A stretch of 64,000 nucleotides of DNA from Deltaproteobacteria bacterium RIFCSPHIGHO2_02_FULL_40_28 (GTDB taxonomy: Bacteria > UBA10199 > 2-12-FULL-40-28). Below the pieces are notes generated by a model. That model had not been told where the DNA came from and ran no database searches. It saw only the letters and a list, made by a program, of their open reading frames with translations. The position numbers and the translations under genes were made by a program. Of the stretch, positions 43,274 through 52,408 are shown piece after piece. The stretch covers positions 62,001-126,000 of the forward strand of contig MGRJ01000027.1 of the NCBI GenBank assembly GCA_001798135.1. Reading direction: 5' to 3'. The first letter of the stretch is position 1. Each line of letters opens with the position of its first letter.

Positions 43274-44920
43274 TTAAACGGATGGTTTCAGTAAATGAAT
43301 GGCTTGATTAATAGCTTGATCAATATGGGTGGCTGTATGTTTATTTCCCCCAATGCGATCTAAAAGGCCATGGCTTTCTAGAACTTCTTTTACATGGGGT
43401 TGAAGTGAAACTAAAATAACTTGGCCCTTATTATTTTGAATTTTTTCCACGATCAAATCGAGGGCGTGAAGGGCTGTAGCATCAATAACAGGAACATTTT
43501 TAAGAGTTAAAATAAGAATTTCTCCGGATTCGTGTTCGATACTTTCTTCTAAAAAACTAGCCGCCCCAAAAAACATGGGACCATTAATTTCATAAAGAGA
43601 AATTTGAGGATAATCTTTGATGAGTTCCTTAAGTCTTAAGGCTGCCTCACTTCCTGTTTTGGTATTGTCTTCCAAAGAAACTACATTAATTTCACTAGCT
43701 CGCTTGATAAATAACAAAGCAGCCAAACCAAAGCCAGCACCCACAGCAACAGTTAAATCTAAAAAAACAGTGAGCAAGTAAGTTGTAACTAAAACAGCAA
43801 TGTCTTCAAAAGGAGAACGAAACAAACGAACCAAGTGATGAAACTCGCTCATTTGATAAGAAACTACCATGAGGATGGCAGCCAGAGATGCCAAGGGAAT
43901 AAAGCGGGCATAGTTAGCAAAATAAAGCATCATTACAAGGAGAGTAATGGAATGAATAACACCTGAAACACGGGATCTGGCTCCGTTGCGGATATTAACT
44001 GCTGTTCTGGCAATGGCTCCTGTTACTGGAATTCCGCCCAATAAAGGAGCTACAATATTGCCAATTCCCTGGGCGATAAGTTCTTTATTGGAATTGTGTT
44101 TGGTGCCTGTCATTCCATCGGCCACAACAGATGAAAGAAGAGATTCAATAGCTCCTAGCATAGCAATGGCTAAAGCTGCAGGAAAAAGATGCTGGATGGT
44201 GGCAAAAGATAAATGAATGAATTCAAAAGTAGGAAGGGAAGTAGGGACAAAGCCAATTCGTTTTATAGATTCTCCAAAAGGGAGTGAAACTAAAGTGCCA
44301 ACCAGCATAGCTAACGGAGTAGAAGGTAGTTTTTTATTTATTTTGGGCCAAATCCAAAAAATTGAAAGGGTAGTAAGTCCCACTAAAGCTGTTTTTAAAT
44401 TAATGCCATGAACAAAACCTTGAGTGAGTGAAAAGATGATGTCCACAAAACCATGGGGTTTATGTGAAAATTGAAGGCCAAAAAAATCCTGAATTTGTCC
44501 AAAGAAAATAATGGTTCCAATACCAGCTGTAAAACCAACGGTAACAGGATAGGGAATAAATTTAATGGTAGCTCCAATCCGAAAAACACCTAAAAGCACC
44601 AACATAATACCAGCCATAAAGCCTGCTGTTAAAAGCCCAGAAATTCCATATTGGTTTACAATTCCCAAAAGAAGAACAACAAAGGCTCCTGTTGGGCCTG
44701 TAATTTGGTAACGAGAACCCGAAAGAAAGGCTACAAGCCCACCTGCAAAGATAGAACTGTACAAACCTTGCTCGGGCTTAGCACCCGATGCCATGGCAAA
44801 GGCAATGGCTAAGGGTAGAGCCACAAGGCCTACAACCACTCCAGAAACTAAATCATGACGAAAATTTCCCTTTAAATAGGGAGTAAGGCGGGAGAAAAAC
44901 TTTGAATGAAAAGATCTCAC
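43274..44920 (-). CDS. SulP-family anion transporter with STAS domain
   Basis: 548 residues with ~11 membrane helices: VSGVVVGLVALPLAIAFAMASG, YQITGPTGAFVVLLLG, and IGNIVAPLLGGIPVTGAIARTAVNIRNGA. A C-terminal STAS domain (~430-540) contains VPVIDATALHALDLIVE. Family members carry sulfate, bicarbonate or other anions; sulfate would fit the siroheme reductase nearby but is not provable. GTG start at 44920 without strong ribosome site. Confidence 0.92.
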   Translation of the reverse strand: MRSFHSKFFSRLTPYLKGNFRHDLVSGVVVGLVALPLAIAFAMASGAKPEQGLYSSIFAGGLVAFLSGSRYQITGPTGAFVVLLLGIVNQYGISGLLTAGFMAGIMLVLLGVFRIGATIKFIPYPVTVGFTAGIGTIIFFGQIQDFFGLQFSHKPHGFVDIIFSLTQGFVHGINLKTALVGLTTLSIFWIWPKINKKLPSTPLAMLVGTLVSLPFGESIKRIGFVPTSLPTFEFIHLSFATIQHLFPAALAIAMLGAIESLLSSVVADGMTGTKHNSNKELIAQGIGNIVAPLLGGIPVTGAIARTAVNIRNGARSRVSGVIHSITLLVMMLYFANYARFIPLASLAAILMVVSYQMSEFHHLVRLFRSPFEDIAVLVTTYLLTVFLDLTVAVGAGFGLAALLFIKRASEINVVSLEDNTKTGSEAALRLKELIKDYPQISLYEINGPMFFGAASFLEESIEHESGEILILTLKNVPVIDATALHALDLIVEKIQNNKGQVILVSLQPHVKEVLESHGLLDRIGGNKHTATHIDQAINQAIHLLKPSV

Positions 44921-45007
44921 AAAAGCAATTTCAAATTAGCAAAAAAATCATGAATTGAAAAGTTTTTAAATAAACGGTAGTTTATTTTTTTTAAAGAAGG
45001 GGCTTTT

Positions 45008-46600
45008 ATGAAAAAAATAATTTTTTTGAGTTTGTTTCTTTTTTCTTTTTTGCAAATAGGAAATGCTGTCACTGACATCGAATTTATTCTTGATGTGTCG
45101 GGATCTATGAAGCAAATTTCTGGTGGCGAAGCCCAAATTGATACAGCTAGAAAAGCTCTGCTGAGCTCCCTTACTTCCATTACAGATCCTACAACGCATG
45201 TGGCTCTTAGAGTTTATGCTCATCGAGTAGAACAAACTAATAAAGCTGGAAGTTGCCAAGACACCGAACTTTTAATTCCCTTTGGCCCTGTAGATAGAGT
45301 AAACCTTGAAGCCAAGCTTAATACTTTGGTGCCCAAGGGTTATACGCCCATTGCTTATTCGTTAGAGCAATCTAAAAACGATTTTTCATTAACTCGTGAG
45401 GCCAATAAAACCATTATTCTTTTAAGTGATGGCGAAGAAACCTGCGGAGGTGATGCCGTAGGAGTGTTAAAGAAACTCAAAGAACAAGGTTTTGAAGTGG
45501 TGGTGCACACCATTGGTTTTAATGTGGATGCTCAAACAAGAAGCCAGTTGGAAGCTATTTCATCAGCTACGGGTGGAAAATATTTTGATGCACGTGATGC
45601 TCAGTCTTTAACGGGAGCTTTAAAAGACGCTACGGCTCAAGCTGTTGTTATTCAGAAAGACAAGCAAATTTATGGAGCCCCTCTTCGTGGCGGAAATTCT
45701 TACGAAACAGCCGTGGCCATTACGCCCAATCAGGAATTTCGTTTGGATCATCATCAAAGACAAAATGAGTTTGATTATTTTTATGTAGATTTAAAGGCAG
45801 GCCAAGAAATTACAGCCTCGGTGTCAACTCTTGAAAGAGGAGTGAATTTACAAAACGGGCAGGCGCGTGCTAATTCTCAGCCTTATGCGGGTATTCAAAT
45901 GCATGGCGATCAACGCAATTTGATAAGAAAAGAAGAAATTATTGGGGATACACACAAAACTAAAACAATTGTGTATGCAACACCCAGAGATAGCCGCATG
46001 TATGTTCTCATTGGTTCTACCTACGATAACATGAATGCTGATGAAACCAACTTTAAGGTGAGTGTAGGAAGTAAGGGAGATTTGGGAAAAGAAGGAGAGG
46101 CAGGAGATACCATTCAAACAGCCATGCCCATTACTTTGGGGCGCTATCCCACCAATTACTTGGGTGGACCAGATCTGCGGGATACCTATAGTTTTCAAGC
46201 TAAAAAAGGAGAGGCTTACTGGGTTGGGTTTATTCCAGATCAAGGTATTAGTGAATTTTTTGGGATTCAAATTTACAATGATTATCGCCAAAAAGTTTTA
46301 GAGGTTTCGGTTCCACCAGGAGAGGGCTTAAAAACCCAGCCTGTTCCCATGCCCGAAGATGGAACTTACTATTTGGAAATTGCTCCTCGTTACACCATGG
46401 AAAAAACAGGAGGATATCTTCTGGAATTTCAAAAAGCAGGAGAGCCTTCGGGCGCGGTTACGCCTTCGGTGGGCGCGGTTCGCTCCGCCCCTACAGGATT
46501 ACCTGTGCCAACCCCTGCAACAACACCATCGACCCAACCTAGTGAGCCGGCTCCAAAAGAGGAGAGTAAATCCTTTTGGAAAAGATGGTTTGGAAAATAA
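45008..46600 (+). CDS. Secreted von Willebrand factor A domain protein
   Basis: 530 residues with signal peptide (MKKIIFLSLFLFSFLQIGNA). The VWA domain (~22-205) has an intact MIDAS: DVSGSM, then the Thr (GYTPIAYSL) and Asp (LLSDGEETCGGD). The following ~270 residues are beta-rich with two similar segments (NSYETAVAITPNQEFRLDHHQRQ; GDTIQTAMPITLGRYP), like pre-peptidase C-terminal domains. A Pro/Thr linker precedes a basic tail (FWKRWFGK). Likely a periplasmic or surface adhesion/assembly protein. AAGGGG site at the start. Confidence 0.85.
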   Translation: MKKIIFLSLFLFSFLQIGNAVTDIEFILDVSGSMKQISGGEAQIDTARKALLSSLTSITDPTTHVALRVYAHRVEQTNKAGSCQDTELLIPFGPVDRVNLEAKLNTLVPKGYTPIAYSLEQSKNDFSLTREANKTIILLSDGEETCGGDAVGVLKKLKEQGFEVVVHTIGFNVDAQTRSQLEAISSATGGKYFDARDAQSLTGALKDATAQAVVIQKDKQIYGAPLRGGNSYETAVAITPNQEFRLDHHQRQNEFDYFYVDLKAGQEITASVSTLERGVNLQNGQARANSQPYAGIQMHGDQRNLIRKEEIIGDTHKTKTIVYATPRDSRMYVLIGSTYDNMNADETNFKVSVGSKGDLGKEGEAGDTIQTAMPITLGRYPTNYLGGPDLRDTYSFQAKKGEAYWVGFIPDQGISEFFGIQIYNDYRQKVLEVSVPPGEGLKTQPVPMPEDGTYYLEIAPRYTMEKTGGYLLEFQKAGEPSGAVTPSVGAVRSAPTGLPVPTPATTPSTQPSEPAPKEESKSFWKRWFGK

Positions 46601-46691
46601 GGAAAAATCTGGGTATTTTTTTACTTGTTTTTTCTGTCCTTAAGAGAGATAATAAAAAGTTCAATTTTGAAAAGGGGTAAAGGGGGATCAA

Positions 46692-47738
46692 ATGGGTAGC
46701 AAAAGATTTTCCCAAAACGGGAATTTTTTGAGTTTTGTTTTTTTAGCCTTTGTTCTGAGTATTTTATCAGCTTGTGGTGGTGGTAGTGGAGATAGCAGTT
46801 CTAGTTCTAGTTCTTGTGCTGAAGGATCTAATGATTTTTATGTTGTTGAGAATGGATCTTGCACTTCAGGAGAAGGGAAGTTGTCCCGTATTAACCCGGA
46901 TGATTTGTGTAAGGAAGAAATTCTCACCGATTTAAATTGCCCTGTTGATTTTGTTCTTTCCACAGTTGATTCAGGCATTGGGTATCTTTCCTCTCAAACA
47001 GATGGTATTTTCCAAGTTGATCTTAACGCTGGAACGGCTACCGAAATTGTTACAACTACCACCATTGTTGCCCCAGCTGGTCTTTTTCTTCTAGAGAGTA
47101 TTACAGAGGCTGAGCGTGAAGGCCCCTGTGGGGGAAACACCCTCGTGGATGCCATCCTCATGATTGCTGATGAAGGAACTGAACTTGATGGCGGCATGAT
47201 TTGGCGTTGGTGTCTTATTACGGATGATCCAGATACCTTGGCTTCTGGATTAAACCCCAGTCCCGTTTCAGAAATTAGCCCAGCACAAATTGAACATCCT
47301 CGTGGAGTTGTTATTATTGATAGAACACAAGTCTACGCAACTGGCCATAACCCTGATGTTGAAGATACAACCCTATCAGCACTTTTAGCTACATGGGTAC
47401 TGGATTCTGGGGAAGTTATTGTTCCAACCTTTTTAACAGATGCAGGTGATTTTTCAGGAACTATTCAAGATCTTATTGCGGATGCAGATGGAACTCTTTT
47501 GATTGCTGATCCAGGACAAGATGCCGTTCTCCGTTATGATGTTGATGCAGATACTTTAACAACTATTTCCGATTTTACAGGAGGCCCTCACGATATTTTA
47601 CAAGTTTCAACAGATCTTTACTTGGTTTCTCAGTTTGACGATAATGTGGTTTCAAGTACTACGATGGTGGATGGAGCAGCTATCACTACTGCAACAACGG
47701 GAATTACACTTTCTTCTCCAGAAGGAATTGCTCAATAG
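46692..47738 (+). CDS. Lipoprotein, probable beta-propeller
   Basis: 348 residues with lipobox ILSAC and a GGGSGDSSSSSSS linker. The mature part shows repeated blade-like units (IGYLSSQTDGIFQVDLNAG, GTLLIADPGQDAVLRYDVDAD, DLYLVSQFDDNVVSS) as in NHL/SMP30-type beta-propellers. Strong AAAGGGGG site before the ATG. Function unknown; surface-exposed sensing or binding is possible. It is convergent with the small gene at 47739, with no gap. Confidence 0.75.
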   Translation: MGSKRFSQNGNFLSFVFLAFVLSILSACGGGSGDSSSSSSSCAEGSNDFYVVENGSCTSGEGKLSRINPDDLCKEEILTDLNCPVDFVLSTVDSGIGYLSSQTDGIFQVDLNAGTATEIVTTTTIVAPAGLFLLESITEAEREGPCGGNTLVDAILMIADEGTELDGGMIWRWCLITDDPDTLASGLNPSPVSEISPAQIEHPRGVVIIDRTQVYATGHNPDVEDTTLSALLATWVLDSGEVIVPTFLTDAGDFSGTIQDLIADADGTLLIADPGQDAVLRYDVDADTLTTISDFTGGPHDILQVSTDLYLVSQFDDNVVSSTTMVDGAAITTATTGITLSSPEGIAQ

Positions 47739-47924
47739 TTACATTCCAAATAATTGGGGACATTTTTTAGTATAATTTTCATTTTTAAGATTTTTGATAA
47801 TTTTTTTGAGCAATAAATGTTTACCCGTATTGGGAAGTTTTTTGTTGAAAGTACTTATTTCTTTTTTCCAATTTTTTAAAAAGGAAGGATTTTTTTCAAA
47901 CAGTTGAATAAGCTGATTTAGCAT
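47739..47924 (-). CDS. Small basic hypothetical protein
   Basis: 61 residues, Lys/Leu/Asn-rich (LFEKNPSFLKNWKKEI, KKIIKNLKNENYTKK). A good ribosome site AGGAG lies 6 bases before the ATG, which supports translation. No family recognised. Begins 38 bp after the end of the cysteine-rich lipoprotein gene and may be co-transcribed with it. Confidence 0.5.
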   Translation of the reverse strand: MLNQLIQLFEKNPSFLKNWKKEISTFNKKLPNTGKHLLLKKIIKNLKNENYTKKCPQLFGM

Positions 47925-47962
47925 TTATTACTCCTTTTTTTCAAGAAATTATTGTCCGCTTA

Positions 47963-48859
47963 CTATTCGATCAAAGCACAACAACCATCGTCGGCACATT
48001 CCACATTGTCGGTTTCAAATTCATCCGTGGTATCATCGTCGGCAAAGAGTTGACATTGAAAATCGGTGGTGCAGGAAATAGTTGTATCATCACAATCACT
48101 TTCTTCCGCAACGAGAGCGCAACAACCCGAAGCACATTCAGTGTTCCCCGTGGTGAATTCATCATCAGGGTCATCATCTGCGAAAAGTTGGCATTGAAAA
48201 TCGTTGGAACATTCTAGGGTGCTACAAGCAGCATCATCGTTATCAGAGCAGGCACTATCGACTTCTGAATCTGTGAGGGCAGACAAGTCGGCATTATCAA
48301 AGGTGCCATCTTGCCAAACTTCCCCATCGTGCAAAATACTTAAAGTCAGATCACTTGTACCATCGGAATTATTGGTTACAACGCCTGTAATGCGGTAAAC
48401 CCCGCTGGAAAAAGTAGCTGAAAAATCAAATGCAATTAAATCATCTAAAGTGTCAAAGCTAATAGAGCCCGTAGTTGAAAAAGTTTCATCATCAATGATT
48501 AAATCTTGATCCCACTCATGGGTAACTAGACTCCCTGATTCTGTTACAGTATAAGTTCCCCGACCTAAATAAGTGACTGCAGAGTTGGAGGTAACTATAC
48601 AGTCATTAAGAGCAATACTAGAACCCGATTCAGTCATCGTTCCACCTCCAGGGCATGTAATAGGCAAGGAGAGGGTTTTATCTGAGTCCATGAAGTCGTT
48701 TACAGCTTCCCAAGCTGCACCAGACCATTTAATAAAGAGAGCTAGATCAGCGTCAGAGGGTTCTGAGGAGGTCGTAGTACTACTTCCTGATGAGCCCCCA
48801 CATTGAAGAGTAGAACAAACTAAAAAAACAATGAAAATGATTTTTGAAAATAAAGACAC
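47963..48859 (-). CDS. Cysteine-rich lipoprotein with tandem repeat
   Basis: 298 residues starting at GTG 48859, chosen because a perfect AAAGGAGGT site is 5-6 bases upstream. The product begins with a signal ending at lipobox STLQC. The middle is a beta-rich domain. The C-terminus holds two tandem copies of a ~44-residue unit: CSNDFQCQLFADDD...CCAL and CTTDFQCQLFADDD...CCAL, each with about six cysteines likely forming disulfides. Asp-rich turns may bind calcium. Function unknown. Confidence 0.75.
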   Translation of the reverse strand: MSLFSKIIFIVFLVCSTLQCGGSSGSSTTTSSEPSDADLALFIKWSGAAWEAVNDFMDSDKTLSLPITCPGGGTMTESGSSIALNDCIVTSNSAVTYLGRGTYTVTESGSLVTHEWDQDLIIDDETFSTTGSISFDTLDDLIAFDFSATFSSGVYRITGVVTNNSDGTSDLTLSILHDGEVWQDGTFDNADLSALTDSEVDSACSDNDDAACSTLECSNDFQCQLFADDDPDDEFTTGNTECASGCCALVAEESDCDDTTISCTTDFQCQLFADDDTTDEFETDNVECADDGCCALIE

Positions 48860-48881
48860 TTTGTACCTCCTTTGAGGATAG

Positions 48882-49895
48882 TTACGCTCCAAATAATTTG
48901 GGTTGTTGAACCCCATGATAATTTTCACCAGTCAAATTATTAAAAGTTGTTCCTAAGAGTGAAGCCGATAGGATTTTTTCTTTTAAAAAAACTTCCATTT
49001 CCTGAGTTAAAGTTAAAGAGTTCAAAATCTCAAGTGATTGCTGGCAAAGATTTTCAACCACAAGAGTTGTATAAGCCAGAGCTCCTGCATCTGTTAGAAT
49101 ATTTTTTAAGCACGTTTTTTCTTGAGAACCCCAATGTGGTGTTTGAAGTAATTCGATTAATTTTTTTCGATCATCACCTTGAAATTTTTCTAAGCAAAAG
49201 GCAATGGGAAGAGATCTTGTTCCTTGTTTTAAATCTGAGCTTGTCTTTGACCAAATTAATTCATGAAAATCCGAGACAATTTGAATGGCAGTGCCTAAAG
49301 TGCGTCCAAAATTTTCGTAAGATTTTTGTTGAGATAGGGAGAGTTTAGCTAATTGAGCTGCGAGTGAGCAAGAAAGAGCTAGTTCTTCACCAGATTTACA
49401 CTCAATGGATTTTTTGATGATTTCCACAGAAACAGAATTTTTGTGTGAGAGGGCGAGGTCTTGTTGTTGCCCTGCACTCATCACTAAAAGTGAATGAGCC
49501 AGTGTTTTTTGCATTTTAAACTTTGTATCCGTATCGGTTTCTAGATCAGCAAGAGCCAATATAGGAAAAACAGTTAAAAGAGTAGCTGAAATAAGAGTAA
49601 CTTCAGAAGGAGAAATGTTGTATGAAGAAAGCTCTAACTCTGCGTCTTGGAGATCATCTAAAAGGTCAGCTCCTAGATAAATAAAACTACTTGTCATTGT
49701 TAAGAGACGAATGTCTTGAGGAGCAAGATTTAAACTTGAGGAGAGGAGATCGGGCAACTCCAGACAGGGGATCCAATAACCTTGTTCAACCATGGCCTCG
49801 GTTTTTTTAAAGCGTTCCATCAAAAAGAAATGCCATGAAGAATGAATTTTTTTTTGTTCAAGAAAGGCTTGGATATTTTCTAGGACTTTTATCAC
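48882..49895 (-). CDS. Polyprenyl synthetase-like (class I isoprenoid synthase fold) protein
   Basis: 337 residues. First Asp-rich region is IYLGADLLDDLQDAEL; the second is degenerate, IVSDFHELIWSK. Other family marks: KSGEELALSCSLAAQLA and YENFGRTLGTAIQI. The pattern resembles ComQ-like or divergent prenyl transferases rather than a housekeeping synthase such as IspA. Activity is uncertain because the second DDxxD is reduced to DFHEL. Product chain length cannot be predicted. Confidence 0.7.
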   Translation of the reverse strand: MIKVLENIQAFLEQKKIHSSWHFFLMERFKKTEAMVEQGYWIPCLELPDLLSSSLNLAPQDIRLLTMTSSFIYLGADLLDDLQDAELELSSYNISPSEVTLISATLLTVFPILALADLETDTDTKFKMQKTLAHSLLVMSAGQQQDLALSHKNSVSVEIIKKSIECKSGEELALSCSLAAQLAKLSLSQQKSYENFGRTLGTAIQIVSDFHELIWSKTSSDLKQGTRSLPIAFCLEKFQGDDRKKLIELLQTPHWGSQEKTCLKNILTDAGALAYTTLVVENLCQQSLEILNSLTLTQEMEVFLKEKILSASLLGTTFNNLTGENYHGVQQPKLFGA

Positions 49896-50000
49896 TTATC
49901 CCCCTAAAATTTATAGGAGGTTTATAGTTTAAAGAAAAATAAGGCGTAATTCAAGTTATATTGCTAAAATTACTCATTTCTTGACTCATCACCCTCAAAT

Positions 50001-50792
50001 ATGAAAATTGAAGATATGCATCAAGTTGTGAAATGTACAGTTTTGGGTTCGGGTACTTCATCGGGAGTCCCGTTTATAGGATGCACGTGTTTAGTGTGCA
50101 CATCCACTAATCCAAAAAATAATCGATTACGATCTTCGTGTTTGTTTCAAGTGGATGGAAAAAATATTGTGGTTGATACCAGCCCCGATTTGCGTCAGCA
50201 AGCTTTGCGAACTCCTTTCAAAATTATTGATGCAGTGCTTTATACCCATGTGCATGCCGATCATGTGCACGGCATTGACGAGCTTCGCATTTTTAATGTA
50301 CATAAAAAGGGAGCTATTCCTGTTTATGGCACCAAAGAAACAATTGATCATTTAATCGCAAAATTTCCCTATGTTTTTTTACCTCACCAAGACTCCACTT
50401 ATTTTATTCCCCATGTTGAAACCCATGTGGTAACGGGTTTATTTGATTGTGAAGGGGTGAAAGTTCAAATGATTCCCTGTCATCATGGAAAAAACTATAT
50501 AACCATGAATTATCGTATTGGAAACATCGCCTGGCTCACCGATACCAATGGAATCCCAGAGGAGTCCAAAAAATTATTAAAAGGTTTGAAATATCTTTTT
50601 TTGGATGGGTTGCGCATCACACCACACAACACGCATTTTAATTTGCAAGAAGCCATCAAAGTTGCGCAAGAAATTGGTGCAGAAAAAACATACCTCATTC
50701 ATTTAACGCACGATTACGATCACGACGAATTCAACAAAACCCTTCCCGCAGGAATTGAACTGGCCTACGATGGATTAACGGTTGAGGCTTAA
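50001..50792 (+). CDS. MBL-fold hydrolase, PhnP-like
   Basis: 263 residues. Metal-binding motif THVHADHVHGIDELR with the fold's HxHxDH, plus an N-terminal GSGTSSGVPFIGCTCLVC cysteine segment typical of PhnP/Rv-type MBL proteins that can bind an extra zinc. Later ligands: HHGKNY, AWLTDTN and HLTHDYDH. The family includes cyclic phosphodiesterases and RNase Z-like enzymes. The alanine dehydrogenase gene abuts its stop codon, so the two are co-transcribed. Confidence 0.88.
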   Translation: MKIEDMHQVVKCTVLGSGTSSGVPFIGCTCLVCTSTNPKNNRLRSSCLFQVDGKNIVVDTSPDLRQQALRTPFKIIDAVLYTHVHADHVHGIDELRIFNVHKKGAIPVYGTKETIDHLIAKFPYVFLPHQDSTYFIPHVETHVVTGLFDCEGVKVQMIPCHHGKNYITMNYRIGNIAWLTDTNGIPEESKKLLKGLKYLFLDGLRITPHNTHFNLQEAIKVAQEIGAEKTYLIHLTHDYDHDEFNKTLPAGIELAYDGLTVEA

Positions 50793-51821
50793 ATGAAAAT
50801 CGCACTTTTAAAAGAATCCCATGCCCATGAAGGAAGGGTAGCTCTAACTCCAGCTCAGATAAAAATTCTGACACGAGAGGGGCATTTGGTTTTAGTGATG
50901 AAGGGGGCAGGTCTTGGTTCTGGTTTTTTTGATAGTGACTATACAAAATCTGGAGCTAAAATTTATTCATCTTTTTCACAAATAATTTCCCAAGCAGATT
51001 TAATTATAAAAGTGAAAGAACCGCTTCTTTCTGAAATAAAATTTATGAAACCGGGGCAGATGGTTTTTAGTTTTCTTCACTTGGCAGCTCTGCCACAGAT
51101 TAGGAGAGCACTTATCAGAAAAAAAATTATAGCTCTGGGTTACGAAATGGTTCAACTGTCTGATGGAAGCCTGCCTCTTTTAGCTCCTATGAGTGAAATT
51201 GCTGGCAAAATGGCCACACAATTAGGGGCTCATTTTTTAAGATCAGATCAAGGTGGTAGAGGAATTCTTTTAGGAGGAACAAAAAAAGTAAATCCTGCTA
51301 CTGTTGTGGTTTTAGGAGGGGGAGTAGTGGGAGAGGGAGCTATTCGAGTGGCTTGTGGCATAGGAGCATCGGTGTATGTGCTCGATAAAAATAAAAAACG
51401 TCTTACAATTTTGAAAAATAAATATAAGGGGCTTCATGTGTTTTTATCTACCCCTGAAACCATTGCAAGGCTTGTTCAAGAAGCTGATTTACTTATTGGT
51501 GCTGTTCTTATTCCTGGAAAAAAAGCACCCATCTTAGTTTCTAAGAATCTTGTTAAAAAAATGAAAAAGGGTTCTGTAATTATTGATGTGGCAGTTGATC
51601 AAGGAGGATGTGTTGAAACTACTCAAAAAACAACTCATGCTAAGCCCATTGTAGTAAAACATGGCGTTGCCCACTATGGGGTTCCTAATATTCCAGGTTT
51701 GGTGCCTAGTACTGCTACACTGGCCTTAACAAAAGAAACCTTCCCCTACATTCAAATTTTAGCCAAGTGGGGTTTGGCAGCTCTCCAAAAATTTCCTCAA
51801 CTTCAAAAAGCTGTTTGCTGA
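50793..51821 (+). CDS. ald: Alanine dehydrogenase
   Basis: 342 residues. Begins MKIALLKESHAHEGRVALTP, the AlaDh/PNT N-terminal signature, with KVKEPL and LHLAALP in the substrate domain and the NAD fold VVVLGGGVVGEGAIRVACG. The C-terminal INIPG-like segment is VPNIPGLVPSTATLAL. It interconverts L-alanine and pyruvate. The catalytic Lys/His positions (K in IKVKEP, H in FLHL) are kept. Slightly shorter than the usual ~370. Confidence 0.92.
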   Translation: MKIALLKESHAHEGRVALTPAQIKILTREGHLVLVMKGAGLGSGFFDSDYTKSGAKIYSSFSQIISQADLIIKVKEPLLSEIKFMKPGQMVFSFLHLAALPQIRRALIRKKIIALGYEMVQLSDGSLPLLAPMSEIAGKMATQLGAHFLRSDQGGRGILLGGTKKVNPATVVVLGGGVVGEGAIRVACGIGASVYVLDKNKKRLTILKNKYKGLHVFLSTPETIARLVQEADLLIGAVLIPGKKAPILVSKNLVKKMKKGSVIIDVAVDQGGCVETTQKTTHAKPIVVKHGVAHYGVPNIPGLVPSTATLALTKETFPYIQILAKWGLAALQKFPQLQKAVC

Positions 51822-51823
51822 TT

Positions 51824-52336
51824 TTAATTTTCAAAAATTTTATTTCTTAGAAAATTTAAAATGACACCAAAGCTTAAACCAAAGCCAATGTGTAAAAAGA
51901 TGGCAAGGATGGGAGAGAGAACTTCTCTCAATGGAAGATTAAAGGATGGCATAAAAAGCATGCAACCAAAAATCCAAATGATCATGCTGGTAACCACGCC
52001 TAAAATAAGCAGAGACTGGGGTTTACTTTTTTCGCAAACGAGTTGAGCAAACACAGCACCATACAAGGCCGATAAACTTAAATGGAGTACAAGCCCTGCA
52101 AAACCAGAAGCTCCCATGGGCCCAAAGCGGGTTCCTTCACTTCCAAAAAAAACAACCCCAATGTATTTAAGGCCAGCAGTTGACTCACCTAAATACGATG
52201 CAGCTATCGGCATTGTGATAATTGCAATCAAAAGACCCGCTAGAACGCCGGATAAAATGCCGCAAATAATCCAGCGAAGATTGAAACGGGTCCAAATGTG
52301 AGTGATGGTAGGTACTTGTTGTGTGTTGGTATCCAT
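51824..52336 (-). CDS. Hypothetical four-helix membrane protein
   Basis: 170 residues, four predicted membrane helices: IICGILSGVLAGLLIAIITMPIA, GFAGLVLHLSLSALYGAVFAQ, SLLILGVVTSMIIWIFGCMLFM and LAIFLHIGFGLSFGVILNFL. No family recognised. Its end is 2 bp from the convergent alanine dehydrogenase. Function unknown. Confidence 0.7.
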   Translation of the reverse strand: MDTNTQQVPTITHIWTRFNLRWIICGILSGVLAGLLIAIITMPIAASYLGESTAGLKYIGVVFFGSEGTRFGPMGASGFAGLVLHLSLSALYGAVFAQLVCEKSKPQSLLILGVVTSMIIWIFGCMLFMPSFNLPLREVLSPILAIFLHIGFGLSFGVILNFLRNKIFEN

Positions 52337-52408
52337 AAGTAAAAGGCCTTTTGTCTTATTTTTTCAAGTTTGACAAGTGTTTTTCAAAGTAGCTGAGGTA
52401 TAGTAGGT

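Noticed and set aside
47739-49895. Idea that the ComQ-like enzyme and the 61-residue peptide form a prenylated pheromone system
   Set aside because: A lipoprotein gene separates them, the small protein lacks a ComX-like C-terminal Trp region, and the enzyme's second Asp motif is degenerate.
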